DNA of 21,393 nt from an uncultured Prevotella sp. (GCA_937916405.1 CALFUF010000124.1:1-21393), one strand, 5' to 3'; numbered from the stretch's first letter, positions 8,078 through 16,147 are shown. Notes: generated by a model from the letters alone, not told the origin. Numbers and translations are program-made.

Positions 8078-8094
8078 AACTTCAAACAATCAAT

Positions 8095-8141
8095 CTTTAC
8101 CTTTAACCTTTAACCTCTAACCTTTAACCTCTAACCTTTAC
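8095..8141. repeat. Heptanucleotide tandem array 1 (CTTTAAC/CTCTAAC)
   Basis: Five 7-bp units (8101-8135) alternate CTTTAAC and CTCTAAC, flanked by a CTTTAC hexamer on each side. The array lies directly before the smalltalk start codon. Its reverse complement (AGGTTAA/AGGTTAG-like) resembles the arrays at 9741 and 18178. Confidence 0.8.
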
Positions 8142-8145
8142 AACA

Positions 8146-8247
8146 ATGAAGAAAGAAACACTCAAATGGATTGTCCAGATCATCGCATCTATCGCCACTG
8201 CACTATTGACCGCACTGGGTACGACCTCGTGCGTCGGCGCGTGCTGA
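8146..8247 (+). CDS. Smalltalk-type small membrane peptide
   Basis: 33 aa: MKKETLKWIVQIIASIATAL, then LTALGTTSCVGAC. A Lys-rich start, one hydrophobic helix (about residues 9-25) and a Gly-Thr-Thr-Ser-Cys end match the smalltalk peptides annotated in Bacteroides and Prevotella, which typically lie just downstream of HU-like genes, as here. Their function is unknown. The TSC near the end resembles a lipoprotein cysteine, but the family is not shown to be lipidated. The peptide amidase gene that often follows in this locus is absent. Confidence 0.8.
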   Translation: MKKETLKWIVQIIASIATALLTALGTTSCVGAC

Positions 8248-8311
8248 AACCCCAATCTTGAAACCGCGTGCGGATAGTCTGTTGTTGACGCTTTGCGTCG
8301 ATTCTGCTAAT

Positions 8312-8345
8312 GCTTGGCAAAGTTACGAGTTTGACTTTGCCAAGC
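8312..8345. repeat. 12-bp perfect inverted repeat
   Basis: GCTTGGCAAAGT (8312-8323) and its reverse complement (8334-8345) are separated by 10 nt. The left arm carries a minus-strand TAACTTTG (-7-like, 8318-8325). It may be a terminator for the HU-smalltalk transcript or an operator. A small GACGC-TTT-GCGTC hairpin lies just upstream (8287-8299). Confidence 0.55.
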
Positions 8346-8443
8346 TTAAACGCAGTCATAATCCTATAAAACATTCAGAATATGAGTCAGAAATACAGCA
8401 TTGAAATCTGTAGTCGCAACATTGGTAGGTAGGGTGAGATGAT

Positions 8444-9574
8444 TTACTTCTTCATCCACAACTTAAATACAGGGTCTTCTAAGAATATACCGTCTTTGGT
8501 TATTTCGATGAGTTCACGGTCAAGTAGTGCGTTTTTGATACGCGTGATGTTCGACTTTGTGCCCAGATTATATTCGTCGAGTATGGCTTTACTGCCGAAA
8601 TCATTGTGTACACCATTGCAAATGGCACGAATAAAGTTCAATTGATAAGATGTCAGGTCTTGTATATGCTGTTCAAACAAACCAGAACATTGCGCCAACA
8701 AAGATTCTACGCCATTCTCAAAATCTTGTTCTGTAGTCACCTCGTCTGTTTCAGCCAGAACATTCCAAGCCAGTTGCTGAACATATGAGGAATGGTTCTC
8801 TACCGTTTCACAGATTCTTTGCGCAAGGTCTTCAGATATGTGTTTGCCTTGACTCTCAAAACGACTACATATAAATTGTATCCACTCGGTCGTTGGTATC
8901 TTGTCGAGGTACATCATTTCTCCAAACTGGTAGAAAGGCATTTTCCGATTTTGGAAAAGGTTAGTCATTAAGTGCTTCTTGCTACCAAAGAGACAGTAAG
9001 ACACGTTACGTTGATGCTGCCAAATGCCGCGAAGGCGTTTCTGGATGGTCAGTGAGTCACTGAACTCGCCAATCTGCTGAAACTCATCAATACAGATAAT
9101 GATATGAATACCCTGTTCTTGGGCTATTGCCTCGGGCAGTTGAAGGATTTCTTCGGGTTGGTAGTTCTGTGGCGTTATTCCCAAGGATAGTGACATTTCT
9201 GATAGAGGTTCGGGTGAAAAAGCTATTTTCGGCGTAAGCCTAGTTAAGAACCGCCTGATGTTCTCGACTATTTGCTCTGTTCTTGTAGCGGTCTGCTTCA
9301 TCAGTGTAGAGGCAAAACGATTGTAGAAATCGTACTCGCTACGACAGTCGTAGATGTCCATAAACACAATTTTGATAGCAGGATCGGTTATTTCGGAACG
9401 TACCTTCTTTACGATGGAACTCTTGCCCATTCGGCGGGGTGAAATAAGAATCACGTTGACTCCATTCTCAAAATCCAGTCTCAACCGTTTCGTTTCTTTC
9501 ACTCTGTCTGTGAAGTTTTCTCCTTCTACAGACATTCCATATACAAATGCCTTGTTCATCGTACTCTGATTCAA
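8444..9574 (-). CDS. AAA+ family ATPase with C-terminal winged helix (ATPase_2-like)
   Basis: 376 aa. Walker A is SPRRMGKSS (residues 45-53, Lys51), and Walker B is IIICIDEFQQI (about 158-168, Asp163-Glu164). A strand-turn FGSKKHLM follows, as in the archaeal-type ATPase family often annotated 'ATP-binding protein' in Bacteroidetes. The C-terminal ~80 residues look like a winged helix (SYQLNFIRAI, then SNITRIKNALLDRELI). The cellular role of this family is not settled; it is usually soluble and signal- or DNA-linked. The gene stands alone with its own promoter overlapped by a large palindrome. Met6 (MNKAFVYGM) is an alternative start that would keep the conserved part. Confidence 0.85.
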   Translation of the reverse strand: MNQSTMNKAFVYGMSVEGENFTDRVKETKRLRLDFENGVNVILISPRRMGKSSIVKKVRSEITDPAIKIVFMDIYDCRSEYDFYNRFASTLMKQTATRTEQIVENIRRFLTRLTPKIAFSPEPLSEMSLSLGITPQNYQPEEILQLPEAIAQEQGIHIIICIDEFQQIGEFSDSLTIQKRLRGIWQHQRNVSYCLFGSKKHLMTNLFQNRKMPFYQFGEMMYLDKIPTTEWIQFICSRFESQGKHISEDLAQRICETVENHSSYVQQLAWNVLAETDEVTTEQDFENGVESLLAQCSGLFEQHIQDLTSYQLNFIRAICNGVHNDFGSKAILDEYNLGTKSNITRIKNALLDRELIEITKDGIFLEDPVFKLWMKK

Positions 9575-9588
9575 TAGTTATTTGAATG

Positions 9589-9620
9589 CAAATATAGGTA
9601 AATTTGGAGTAGTACACAAA
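9589..9620 (-). promoter_or_regulatory. Promoter of the AAA+ ATPase gene
   Basis: Minus-strand TTTG (9617-9620), a 20-nt spacer, then TATATTTG (9589-9596). This is an exact fit to the Bacteroidetes consensus. The -7 box ends 14 nt before the ATG, so the leader is very short. Confidence 0.8.
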
Positions 9621-9644
9621 TTTGTGGACCACAAATCTGTGTAC
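9612..9644. promoter_or_regulatory. 33-bp palindromic operator candidate
   Basis: GTACACAAATTTGTGG (9612-9627), one base, then CCACAAATCTGTGTAC (9629-9644): a 16-bp inverted repeat with one mismatch. The left arm is itself palindromic (CACAAATTTGTG). It covers the -33 box of the ATPase promoter, so a bound protein would block transcription. Confidence 0.65.
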
Positions 9645-9713
9645 CATGTGTTATTTTAACGTTTTTTACTCGTTGGGATTGCTTTTTGCTGAATAGCCAG
9701 TCACTCAACTTCC

Positions 9714-9729
9714 GCAAGCTTTTGCTTGC
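9714..9729 (-). terminator. Small hairpin, possible gpsA terminator
   Basis: GCAAGC-TTTT-GCTTGC, a perfect 6-bp stem, lies about 100 nt past the gpsA stop on the minus strand. No T run follows. It is a weak candidate for the end of the lysS-gpsA transcript. Confidence 0.3.
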
Positions 9730-9740
9730 TACAGTTAAAG

Positions 9741-9803
9741 AGGTGAGAGGTAAGAGGTGAGAGGTAAGAGGTGAGAGGTAAGAGGTGAGAGGTGAGAGGT
9801 GAG
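9741..9803. repeat. Heptanucleotide tandem array 2 (AGGTGAG/AGGTAAG)
   Basis: Nine exact 7-bp units. The first six alternate AGGTGAG and AGGTAAG; the last three are all AGGTGAG. It lies 25 nt past the gpsA stop. AGGTGAG is the exact reverse complement of the CTCACCT unit found inside menD. Confidence 0.9.
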
Positions 9804-9828
9804 AGAAATGATGGTAAATCAGGTAAAA

Positions 9829-10824
9829 TTACCTGAAGGAATCTGTGAGTAGCTTGATCTCGATCTGCGGACTGATACGCTCGTACAGGATATTATAGAC
9901 GGCATCGAGGATCGGCATGTTGACATGGCAGTGGCGGTTGATCTCCTTCATACACTTGGTGCCGAAATACCCCTCCGCAATCATCTCCATCTCTATCTGT
10001 GCCGACTTGACGGAGTAACCTTTTCCAATCATCGTACCAAAAGTGCGGTTGCGGGAGAAGTTAGAATAGCCCGTCACCAGAAGGTCGCCCAAGTAAACAC
10101 TGTCGACGATATTACGCTCAATAGGATGTACCACCTTCAGGAAACGAGCCATCTCCTGTACGGCATTCGCCATCAATACCGCCTGGAAGTTGTCACCGAA
10201 CTTCAGTCCGTTGCAGATACCGGCGGCAATGGCATAGACATTCTTCAGCACAGAAGAGTACTCGATGCCAATCACATCCGTAGAGGTCTTGGTCTTGATA
10301 TAGTCGCTCGCCATGATATCCGCAAAAGCCTGCGCTTTCCCACGGTCGGCACATCCTATAGTCAGGTAACTGAGTCGTTCCAGAGCGACCTCCTCGGCAT
10401 GGGAGGGACCGCCGATACATGCAAGATTCTCATAAGGTACGTCATAGACCTGATGGAAATATTCGGAGCATACCAGATTCTCGTCAGGTACGATACCCTT
10501 GATAGCCGTGATGATGAACTTGTCCCGGATGCGGGTCTTCAGCTTCTTCAAGTGACTCTTCAGATAGGGTGACGGAGTGACAAACACCAAGGTGTCGTAC
10601 ATCTGCACCATCTTGTTAAGGTCAGACGAGAAGAAGATCTCATCCGTATTGAAGCGCACGCTCATCAAATAGGCAGGGTTATGTCCCAGACGCTTGAAAT
10701 CATCTATACGGTCGTCACGGCGCATATACCATCCTATGTGGTGAGTATGTCCCACCACAATCTTGGCAATTGCCGTAGCCCAGCTACCGCCGCCAATGAT
10801 GGCTATCTTCCCGCAGTCGTACAT
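9829..10824 (-). CDS. gpsA: Glycerol-3-phosphate dehydrogenase [NAD(P)+]
   Basis: 331 aa, normal length. It reduces dihydroxyacetone phosphate to sn-glycerol 3-phosphate in the cytoplasm, for phospholipid synthesis. The Rossmann start is IAIIGGGSWATAIAK (residues 7-21). The family blocks GPSHAEEV (about 139-146) and SSVLKNVYAIAAG (190-202) follow, with the two catalytic lysines expected at Lys109 (ITAIKGI) and Lys194. The substrate-loop block is LGDLLVTGYSNFSRNRTFG (about 245-263, Asp247, Arg258). The start is 2 nt after the lysS stop codon, so it is co-transcribed with lysS. This pairing is common in Bacteroidales. Confidence 0.96.
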   Translation of the reverse strand: MYDCGKIAIIGGGSWATAIAKIVVGHTHHIGWYMRRDDRIDDFKRLGHNPAYLMSVRFNTDEIFFSSDLNKMVQMYDTLVFVTPSPYLKSHLKKLKTRIRDKFIITAIKGIVPDENLVCSEYFHQVYDVPYENLACIGGPSHAEEVALERLSYLTIGCADRGKAQAFADIMASDYIKTKTSTDVIGIEYSSVLKNVYAIAAGICNGLKFGDNFQAVLMANAVQEMARFLKVVHPIERNIVDSVYLGDLLVTGYSNFSRNRTFGTMIGKGYSVKSAQIEMEMIAEGYFGTKCMKEINRHCHVNMPILDAVYNILYERISPQIEIKLLTDSFR

Positions 10825-10826
10825 GC

Positions 10827-12557
10827 TTATTCCTTTGCTTTGTCAATCCACTGTTGTATCTCGTCCACGCTGGGTTTCTGCATCTCTAACTTGTATTTCT
10901 TGACGATATCTCCGATCTTCTGCTGCAGACCTTGTGCCTTCTCCTCCTTAATGTTAGAGATCAGGTTAAAGCCAGCCTTGCGGAGTACGGGAACCCAATC
11001 CTCGCCGACACCGATCTCAGCCCATTCCGCCACGGTACTCTGGGGAATCCTCTTCTCTGGTTTCATCTGTGGGAAGAACAATACCTCCTGAATGAAGGTC
11101 TTGCCTGTCATCAGCATCACCAGACGGTCGATGCCGATACCAATACCACTGGTTGGCGGCATACCATATTGCAGGGCACGCAGGAAGTCCTGATCGATGA
11201 TCATCGCCTCATCGTCACCCTTGTCTGCTAATTTCATCTGCTCAATGAAACGCTCCTCCTGATCGATGGGGTCGTTCAGCTCCGAGTAAGCATTGGCAAG
11301 CTCCTTTCCATTGACCATCAGCTCGAAACGCTCTGTCAGTCCAGGCTTGCTGCGATGCATCTTCGTCAGGGGAGACATCTCCACGGGGTAGTCGGTAATA
11401 AAGGTAGGCTGGATGAAGGTACCCTCACAGCACTCCCCGAAGAGCTCGTCAATCAGTTTTCCCTTACCCATGGTCTCGTCAACCTCCATGCCTTTCTCCT
11501 TGCAGAAAGCACGAATCTCCTCCTCTGTCTTACCGTCACAGTCGAAACCCGTCTTCTCCTTGATAGCGTCAAGGATAGGCAGACGACGGTAAGGAGCCTT
11601 GAAACTAACAATATTACCATCAATCTCACGCTCGGGCTTCCCGTTCACGGCAATACAGATGGTCTCCAGCAGCTTCTCCGTGAATGACATCATCCAATTG
11701 TAGTCCTTGTACTGAACATACAACTCCATGCACGTGAACTCCGGGTTATGGTTGCGGTCCATCCCCTCGTTGCGGAAATTCTTACCAATTTCATAAACAC
11801 CCTCAAAACCGCCGACGATCAGACGCTTGAGGTAAAGCTCTGTGGCGATACGCATATACATATCCTGATCCAGAGCGTTAAAATGCGTGATGAAAGGACG
11901 GGCACTGGCACCTCCGGCAATCATCTGAAGCGTGGGAGTCTCCACCTCTGTATAGCCAGCCTCGTCCAGTACTTTCCTTAAAGTGCGGATGACGGTGGCA
12001 CGTTGTAAGAAAGTGTCCTTTACACCATCGTTGACGACCAGATCGACATAACGCTGGCGGTAACGAAGCTCAGGGTCGTCAAACTTGTCGTAAGCAACCC
12101 CGTCCTTGTATTTGACGATAGGTAATGGCTTTAAAGACTTCGACAGCAATGTCAACTCCTGTGCATGAACAGAGATCTCCCCTGTCTGAGTACGGAATAC
12201 GAAGCCTTTGACACCAATAAAATCACCAATATCTAATAATCGCTTAAATACCTTGTTGTATAAGTCTTTGTCTTCTCCCGGGCAGAGGTCGTCACGTGAG
12301 ATATAAACCTGTATTCTGCCTTTACTATCCTGAATCTCCGCAAAGCTTGCCTTTCCCATCACACGTCGGCTCATCATACGACCGGCAATGCATACCTGAC
12401 GGGGCTCGTCATCGTCATGGAAGCTGTCTCGTATGTCGGTAGAGAAAGCGTTGGTAGGATATTCTGCGGCGGGGTAAGGATTGATACCCATCTGACGCAG
12501 TTCTTGCAGACTCTCGCGTCTGCCAATCTCTTGTTCACTGAGTTCTAAAACGTTCAT
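10827..12557 (-). CDS. lysS: Lysyl-tRNA synthetase, class II
   Basis: 576 aa. It charges tRNA-Lys with lysine. The N-terminal OB-fold anticodon-binding domain covers about residues 53-140 (VCIAGRMMSRRVMGKASFAE). Class II motif 2 is FRNEGMDRNHNPEFTCMELY (261-280), and motif 3 is GIGIGIDRLVML (471-482). Beyond motif 3 there is a C-terminal extension of about 70 residues (AEIGVGEDWVPVL to the end), absent from E. coli LysRS (505 aa) and, from memory, usual in Bacteroidales. It is the first gene of the lysS-gpsA operon and is divergent from the ROK-men operon. Confidence 0.97.
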   Translation of the reverse strand: MNVLELSEQEIGRRESLQELRQMGINPYPAAEYPTNAFSTDIRDSFHDDDEPRQVCIAGRMMSRRVMGKASFAEIQDSKGRIQVYISRDDLCPGEDKDLYNKVFKRLLDIGDFIGVKGFVFRTQTGEISVHAQELTLLSKSLKPLPIVKYKDGVAYDKFDDPELRYRQRYVDLVVNDGVKDTFLQRATVIRTLRKVLDEAGYTEVETPTLQMIAGGASARPFITHFNALDQDMYMRIATELYLKRLIVGGFEGVYEIGKNFRNEGMDRNHNPEFTCMELYVQYKDYNWMMSFTEKLLETICIAVNGKPEREIDGNIVSFKAPYRRLPILDAIKEKTGFDCDGKTEEEIRAFCKEKGMEVDETMGKGKLIDELFGECCEGTFIQPTFITDYPVEMSPLTKMHRSKPGLTERFELMVNGKELANAYSELNDPIDQEERFIEQMKLADKGDDEAMIIDQDFLRALQYGMPPTSGIGIGIDRLVMLMTGKTFIQEVLFFPQMKPEKRIPQSTVAEWAEIGVGEDWVPVLRKAGFNLISNIKEEKAQGLQQKIGDIVKKYKLEMQKPSVDEIQQWIDKAKE

Positions 12558-12586
12558 ATTGTTTTTCTATAATGTATTAATGGTTG

Positions 12587-12594
12587 CAAAGGTA
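12587..12594 (-). promoter_or_regulatory. Promoter -7 box for lysS-gpsA
   Basis: The minus strand reads TACCTTTG, fitting TAnnTTTG, 30 nt before the lysS ATG. A TTG lies 16 nt upstream (12611-12613), shorter than the usual spacing. Confidence 0.6.
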
Positions 12595-12684
12595 CTAAAA
12601 TATTCTGATACAATTCCTATTTTAGCGTTTTTTTTCATTCTCTATCTGGTATACGTTAAATATTTGCTAAAAAAGCGGACATTA

Positions 12685-12716
12685 TTTGGTTGGATGGGGA
12701 ATTCTTCCTATATTTG
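12685..12716 (+). promoter_or_regulatory. Promoter of the ROK-men operon
   Basis: TTTG (12685-12688), a 20-nt spacer, then TATATTTG (12709-12716): an exact fit to the Bacteroidetes consensus. The ATG of the first ROK gene follows 23 nt later. I see no other promoter of this type in the short gaps down to menD. Confidence 0.8.
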
Positions 12717-12739
12717 CCAAATAATACTAATATCGTTAT

Positions 12740-13720
12740 ATGATAGAATCCTTATTAAAGACCCAAGTCATAGGAGTTGACATCCGAGTTGACAAGACTT
12801 CCTATGCTTTAGTCAATATTCGTGGTGAGATATTGGCCCGTGACGAGTTTCCCACCGTCGATTATCCGAACATCAGTGATTTCGTGGCAAAACTGTCGGA
12901 TGCGATCGTCGAGCTGATGGAGAGGAACGGAGGTTTTGACACTGTTCGCTCTGTCGGCATCAGTGCGCCGAGTGGAAATTTTCATACAGGGTGTATGGAG
13001 AACTCTCCGAATCTTCCATGGAAGGGTATTGTCCCGTTGGCAGCGATGTTACGTGACCGTCTTGGTTTAGCGGTGGCGGTTGATAATAATGCGAATGTGA
13101 TAGCCATGGCGGAGCATGCCTTTGGCGCCGCTCATGGTTTGAAGGATTTTATCTTGGTTAATCTGGGCAGTGGAATGGGTAGTTGTATCTATAGCAAAGG
13201 TAACATCCATCAAGGCACCAATGGCTTTGCCGGCGAGATAGGTCATACCACCTATATCCAAGGCGGTCGTCAGTGTGGCTGTGGCAAGCAGGGATGTCTG
13301 GAGAAATACACAGCTGGCAAGGGCATCCTTCTGACTGCGAAAGAGGTGATGGAGGAGTGTGATACTCCTTCTTTGATGCGTAGTGTCCAGCAGCTGACTG
13401 TCAAGTTGGTCATAGAATTTTGTAACAAGGGTGATGAGCTTGCCATCGAGGTGATGCGTCGTACAGGGCATGCCTTGGGAATAGGTCTTGCCAATTACGC
13501 GTCTTTGTTCAACCCAGAGGCCATCATCCTCTCCGGGGTGGTGTCCATGGCAGGGAGATGGTTACTGGAGCCGACAGATAAGTCATTTGAGGAACATGTA
13601 TTCCATAATATGAAAGGAAAAGTCAAGTTGCTGACCTCTCTGACAGAAGACAAGAACCTTAATGTCTTGGGAGCGAGTGTGCTTGCCTGGAATGTAAAAG
13701 AATATTCACTTTTTAAATAA
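12740..13720 (+). CDS. ROK-family protein 1, catalytic Asp replaced by Asn
   Basis: 326 aa. ROK proteins are sugar kinases or sugar-responsive repressors; this one has no N-terminal HTH, so it is of the kinase type. The ROK signature region is clear: FAGEIGH (Glu166, His169) and the zinc motif CGCGKQGCLE (Cys179, 181, 186). The second phosphate loop is normal (LGSGMGSC, 142-149). However, the residue that should be the catalytic base, Asp in NDA, is Asn117 (NNAN). The N-terminal DxGGT-type loop is also degenerate (GVDIRVDKT). It may be a non-catalytic ligand binder or partner for the next two paralogs. It is first in the operon; the gap to the next gene is 14 nt. Confidence 0.88.
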   Translation: MIESLLKTQVIGVDIRVDKTSYALVNIRGEILARDEFPTVDYPNISDFVAKLSDAIVELMERNGGFDTVRSVGISAPSGNFHTGCMENSPNLPWKGIVPLAAMLRDRLGLAVAVDNNANVIAMAEHAFGAAHGLKDFILVNLGSGMGSCIYSKGNIHQGTNGFAGEIGHTTYIQGGRQCGCGKQGCLEKYTAGKGILLTAKEVMEECDTPSLMRSVQQLTVKLVIEFCNKGDELAIEVMRRTGHALGIGLANYASLFNPEAIILSGVVSMAGRWLLEPTDKSFEEHVFHNMKGKVKLLTSLTEDKNLNVLGASVLAWNVKEYSLFK

Positions 13721-13734
13721 ATTGACTACTACCA

Positions 13735-14718
13735 ATGAGCGGAAATATAATCAAAAGGCATGTTGTAGGTGTTGATGTCGGTGTTGAGTTGACGACCTAT
13801 GCTATCGTGGATGTGCAAGGTGGTATCCTGGCAAAGGAGAGCTTCCGCACCTCGGACTACCTGAAAGTGAATGAGTATGTGTCGGTTCTAAGTGAGAAGA
13901 TTCTCATGCTCGCAGAGCAGAACGGTGGTTATGAGACCATTCGCTCAGTAGGTATCAGTGCGCCAAGTGGTAATTTCCTGACGGGCAGTATGGAGAACGC
14001 CTCTAACATGCCATGGAAAGGACATGTGCCCTTGGCTGCGTTGTTGCGTGACCGTTTAGGACTTGCCGTAGCCTTGGGTAATGACGCGCATGTGACCGCT
14101 GTCGGAGAGAGAGCTTTTGGTGCTGCCCATGGGCTGCGGAATTTCATCGTGGTGACGATTAGTCATGGTGGTCTGGGTAGTTGTATCTTCCTGGACGGTC
14201 ATACACATCTGGGTACTGACGGTTTTGCCGGAGAGTTCGGACATATCTGTGTCAAAGAGAATGGTCGGCAGTGCAACTGTGGTCAAAAGGGGTGTCTTGA
14301 GGAGTATGCCTCCGCTCGCGGACTGGCAGAGACGGTCCGTGAGATGATAGATATTGAGGGTAAGGACAGTATCTTGAAGGATACCGATACCCTGACTTTG
14401 CAAGTGATAGCGGACGCTTGTGAGAAAGGTGATGAGGTGGCGATAGAGGCATTCCGGCGGACAGGACGTTATTTGGGCAATGCCTTGGCAACTTATGCGT
14501 CATTGGTCGATCCGGAGAAGATTATCCTGACTGGTGATATGACCACTTACAGCAAATGGATGATGGATGTCTTGAAAGAGTCTTTTGAGACAAATATCTT
14601 CCAGAACCTGAAGGGGAAGGTGGATATTATCATCTCTCCTTTGAATAATAGTGAGCGTGACGTCCTGGGTGCCAGTGCTCTTGCCTGGGAAGTAAAAGAG
14701 TATTCTTTATTTAAGTAA
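13735..14718 (+). CDS. ROK-family protein 2, altered phosphate loop
   Basis: 327 aa, clearly paralogous to its two neighbours: same IRSVGIS(A/S)PS block, same PWKG, same RDRLGLAVA and same C-terminal EYSLFK. The catalytic Asp is kept (NDAH, Asp117), as are GEFGH and the zinc motif CNCGQKGCLE (Cys180, 182, 187). The second phosphate loop reads ISHGGLGSC in place of LGxGxGSC: the first Gly is Ser143 and one residue is inserted, which explains the extra length. The N-terminal loop is GVDVGVELT. Sugar specificity cannot be read. Activity may be changed or lost. Confidence 0.88.
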   Translation: MSGNIIKRHVVGVDVGVELTTYAIVDVQGGILAKESFRTSDYLKVNEYVSVLSEKILMLAEQNGGYETIRSVGISAPSGNFLTGSMENASNMPWKGHVPLAALLRDRLGLAVALGNDAHVTAVGERAFGAAHGLRNFIVVTISHGGLGSCIFLDGHTHLGTDGFAGEFGHICVKENGRQCNCGQKGCLEEYASARGLAETVREMIDIEGKDSILKDTDTLTLQVIADACEKGDEVAIEAFRRTGRYLGNALATYASLVDPEKIILTGDMTTYSKWMMDVLKESFETNIFQNLKGKVDIIISPLNNSERDVLGASALAWEVKEYSLFK

Positions 14719-14753
14719 ATGCTTTTTTATAACTAAATTATTTAGAGATATTC

Positions 14754-15734
14754 ATGGAAGAAGAGAATCTTAAAACAAGGGTTGTCGGAGTTGATATCAG
14801 TAATGAGTCTACAACTTATGCTATTGTTGATATCAGGGGTAACATCATTGCAGAGGATAGCATTGTGACAACAGACTACCAGGATGTCAACAATTTTGTG
14901 TCTTTCCTTAGTGAGAAAATAATTGAGTTGGTAGAGGCTAATGGCGGCTATGAGAAAATCCGCTCAGTGGGTATCAGTTCACCCAGTGCCAGTTTTATTA
15001 CAGGAAATATTGTCAATGCGCCCAACCTGCCTTGGAAGGGAGTGATACCCTTGGCAGCGATGATGCGTGACCGTTTGGGACTTGCTGTTGCTGTGGCGAA
15101 TGACGCCCATATCTCTGCATTGGGCGAGCACACTTTCGGATCGGCTCATGGTATGAAAGACTTTATCGTCATCAACTTAGGTGTAGGATTGGGCAGTTGT
15201 TTCTTCTCACGTGGACATGAGCACCAAGGATGTGAGGGCTTTGCAGGTGAGATAGGACATACTTGTATCGCAGAGCATGGCAGGATCTGTGGATGTGGTA
15301 AAGGGGGCTGCATGGAGGCTTATGTCGGAGCCAAAGGTATTGTCCGCACTGCTGAAGAACTGATGGCAGAGTCTGACGAGCCGTCCATCATGAGGGATGA
15401 AGAACGGCTGTCACCTCGTATTATCACTGAGTGTTGTGAGAAAGGTGACGCTATGGCAATAGAGGTTTATCGTCGTACTGGTCACATGTTCGGTCTGGGT
15501 CTTGCAAACTACGCAAGTATAGTTGACCCTCAGGCAATTATCCTGACAGGAGGAATCTCCCATGCGGGTAAATGGTTGTTGGAACCGACTCGTGAGTCAT
15601 TTGAGAAACATGTGTTTGGTAATATGCGTGGTAAGGTGAAGATACTTGTGTCGAAACTGAACGACCGTGAACGTGATGTGTTAGGTGCCAGTGCCCTTGC
15701 CTGGGAAGTTCCAGAATATTCACTTTTCAAATAA
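14754..15734 (+). CDS. ROK-family protein 3, most complete active site of the three
   Basis: 326 aa. It has the catalytic Asp (NDAH, Asp117), a normal second phosphate loop (LGVGLGSC, 142-149), FAGEIGH (Glu166, His169) and the zinc motif CGCGKGGCME (Cys179, 181, 186). The N-terminal loop GVDISNEST still lacks the usual DxGGT glycines, as in all three paralogs. It is therefore the best candidate for an active kinase, if any is active. Its TAA overlaps the ATG of the thioesterase by 1 nt, tying it to the menaquinone genes. The 35-nt gap before it shows no promoter. Confidence 0.88.
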   Translation: MEEENLKTRVVGVDISNESTTYAIVDIRGNIIAEDSIVTTDYQDVNNFVSFLSEKIIELVEANGGYEKIRSVGISSPSASFITGNIVNAPNLPWKGVIPLAAMMRDRLGLAVAVANDAHISALGEHTFGSAHGMKDFIVINLGVGLGSCFFSRGHEHQGCEGFAGEIGHTCIAEHGRICGCGKGGCMEAYVGAKGIVRTAEELMAESDEPSIMRDEERLSPRIITECCEKGDAMAIEVYRRTGHMFGLGLANYASIVDPQAIILTGGISHAGKWLLEPTRESFEKHVFGNMRGKVKILVSKLNDRERDVLGASALAWEVPEYSLFK

Positions 15735-16147
15735 TGAACGTAGAAATAATCAATCAGATTATCAATAGTAAGCCGAATCTCAGTACTGCCCTCGGGATGG
15801 AGTTTGTCTCCACACCCGAGGACGATACTTGTATGGCACGAATGAAAGTAGACGAGCGTAACCGCCAGCCTTTTGGCTTTCTGAGCGGAGGCGCTTCCCT
15901 TGCTTTGGCGGAGAATGTGGCTGGTGTGGGCTCTTCGGCTCTCTGTCCAGACTGTGCCTGTGTCGGTATTGAGGTTAGTGGCAGTCATGTACAGGCAGTC
16001 AGCGAGGGTGATACGGTTACTGCCTATGCTCATTTGCAGCATCGTGGCAACACGTTACATGTATGGCATGTGGAGATCAAGAATACCGCAGAGGAGTTGA
16101 TATCCACTGTTCGTGTCACTAATTATATCATCAAAAACCATAAATAA
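15734..16147 (+). CDS. menI: Hotdog-fold thioesterase, probable DHNA-CoA thioesterase
   Basis: 137 aa, PaaI/YdiI-type hotdog fold. It would release 1,4-dihydroxy-2-naphthoate from its CoA ester in menaquinone synthesis. The active-site helix region NRQPFGFLSGGASLALAEN lines up with E. coli YdiI (MenI). Gln45 and the catalytic Glu60 are present, but the His of the usual HGG is Ser51 (LSGG). The location, joined by a 1-nt overlap to ROK3 and 1 nt ahead of menF, supports MenI over other PaaI-type enzymes. I believe that SGG is common in Bacteroidetes members, but I cannot check. Specificity is inferred from context. Confidence 0.72.
   Translation: MNVEIINQIINSKPNLSTALGMEFVSTPEDDTCMARMKVDERNRQPFGFLSGGASLALAENVAGVGSSALCPDCACVGIEVSGSHVQAVSEGDTVTAYAHLQHRGNTLHVWHVEIKNTAEELISTVRVTNYIIKNHK

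Noticed and set aside
9925..10572. 215-codon open frame on the plus strand
   Set aside because: It lies antisense to gpsA, whose motifs are complete; no domain pattern is visible in the translation.
13067..13471. 134-codon minus-strand frame in the ROK genes
   Set aside because: It is antisense to ROK1; similar mirror frames occur in the paralogs because the genes are related.
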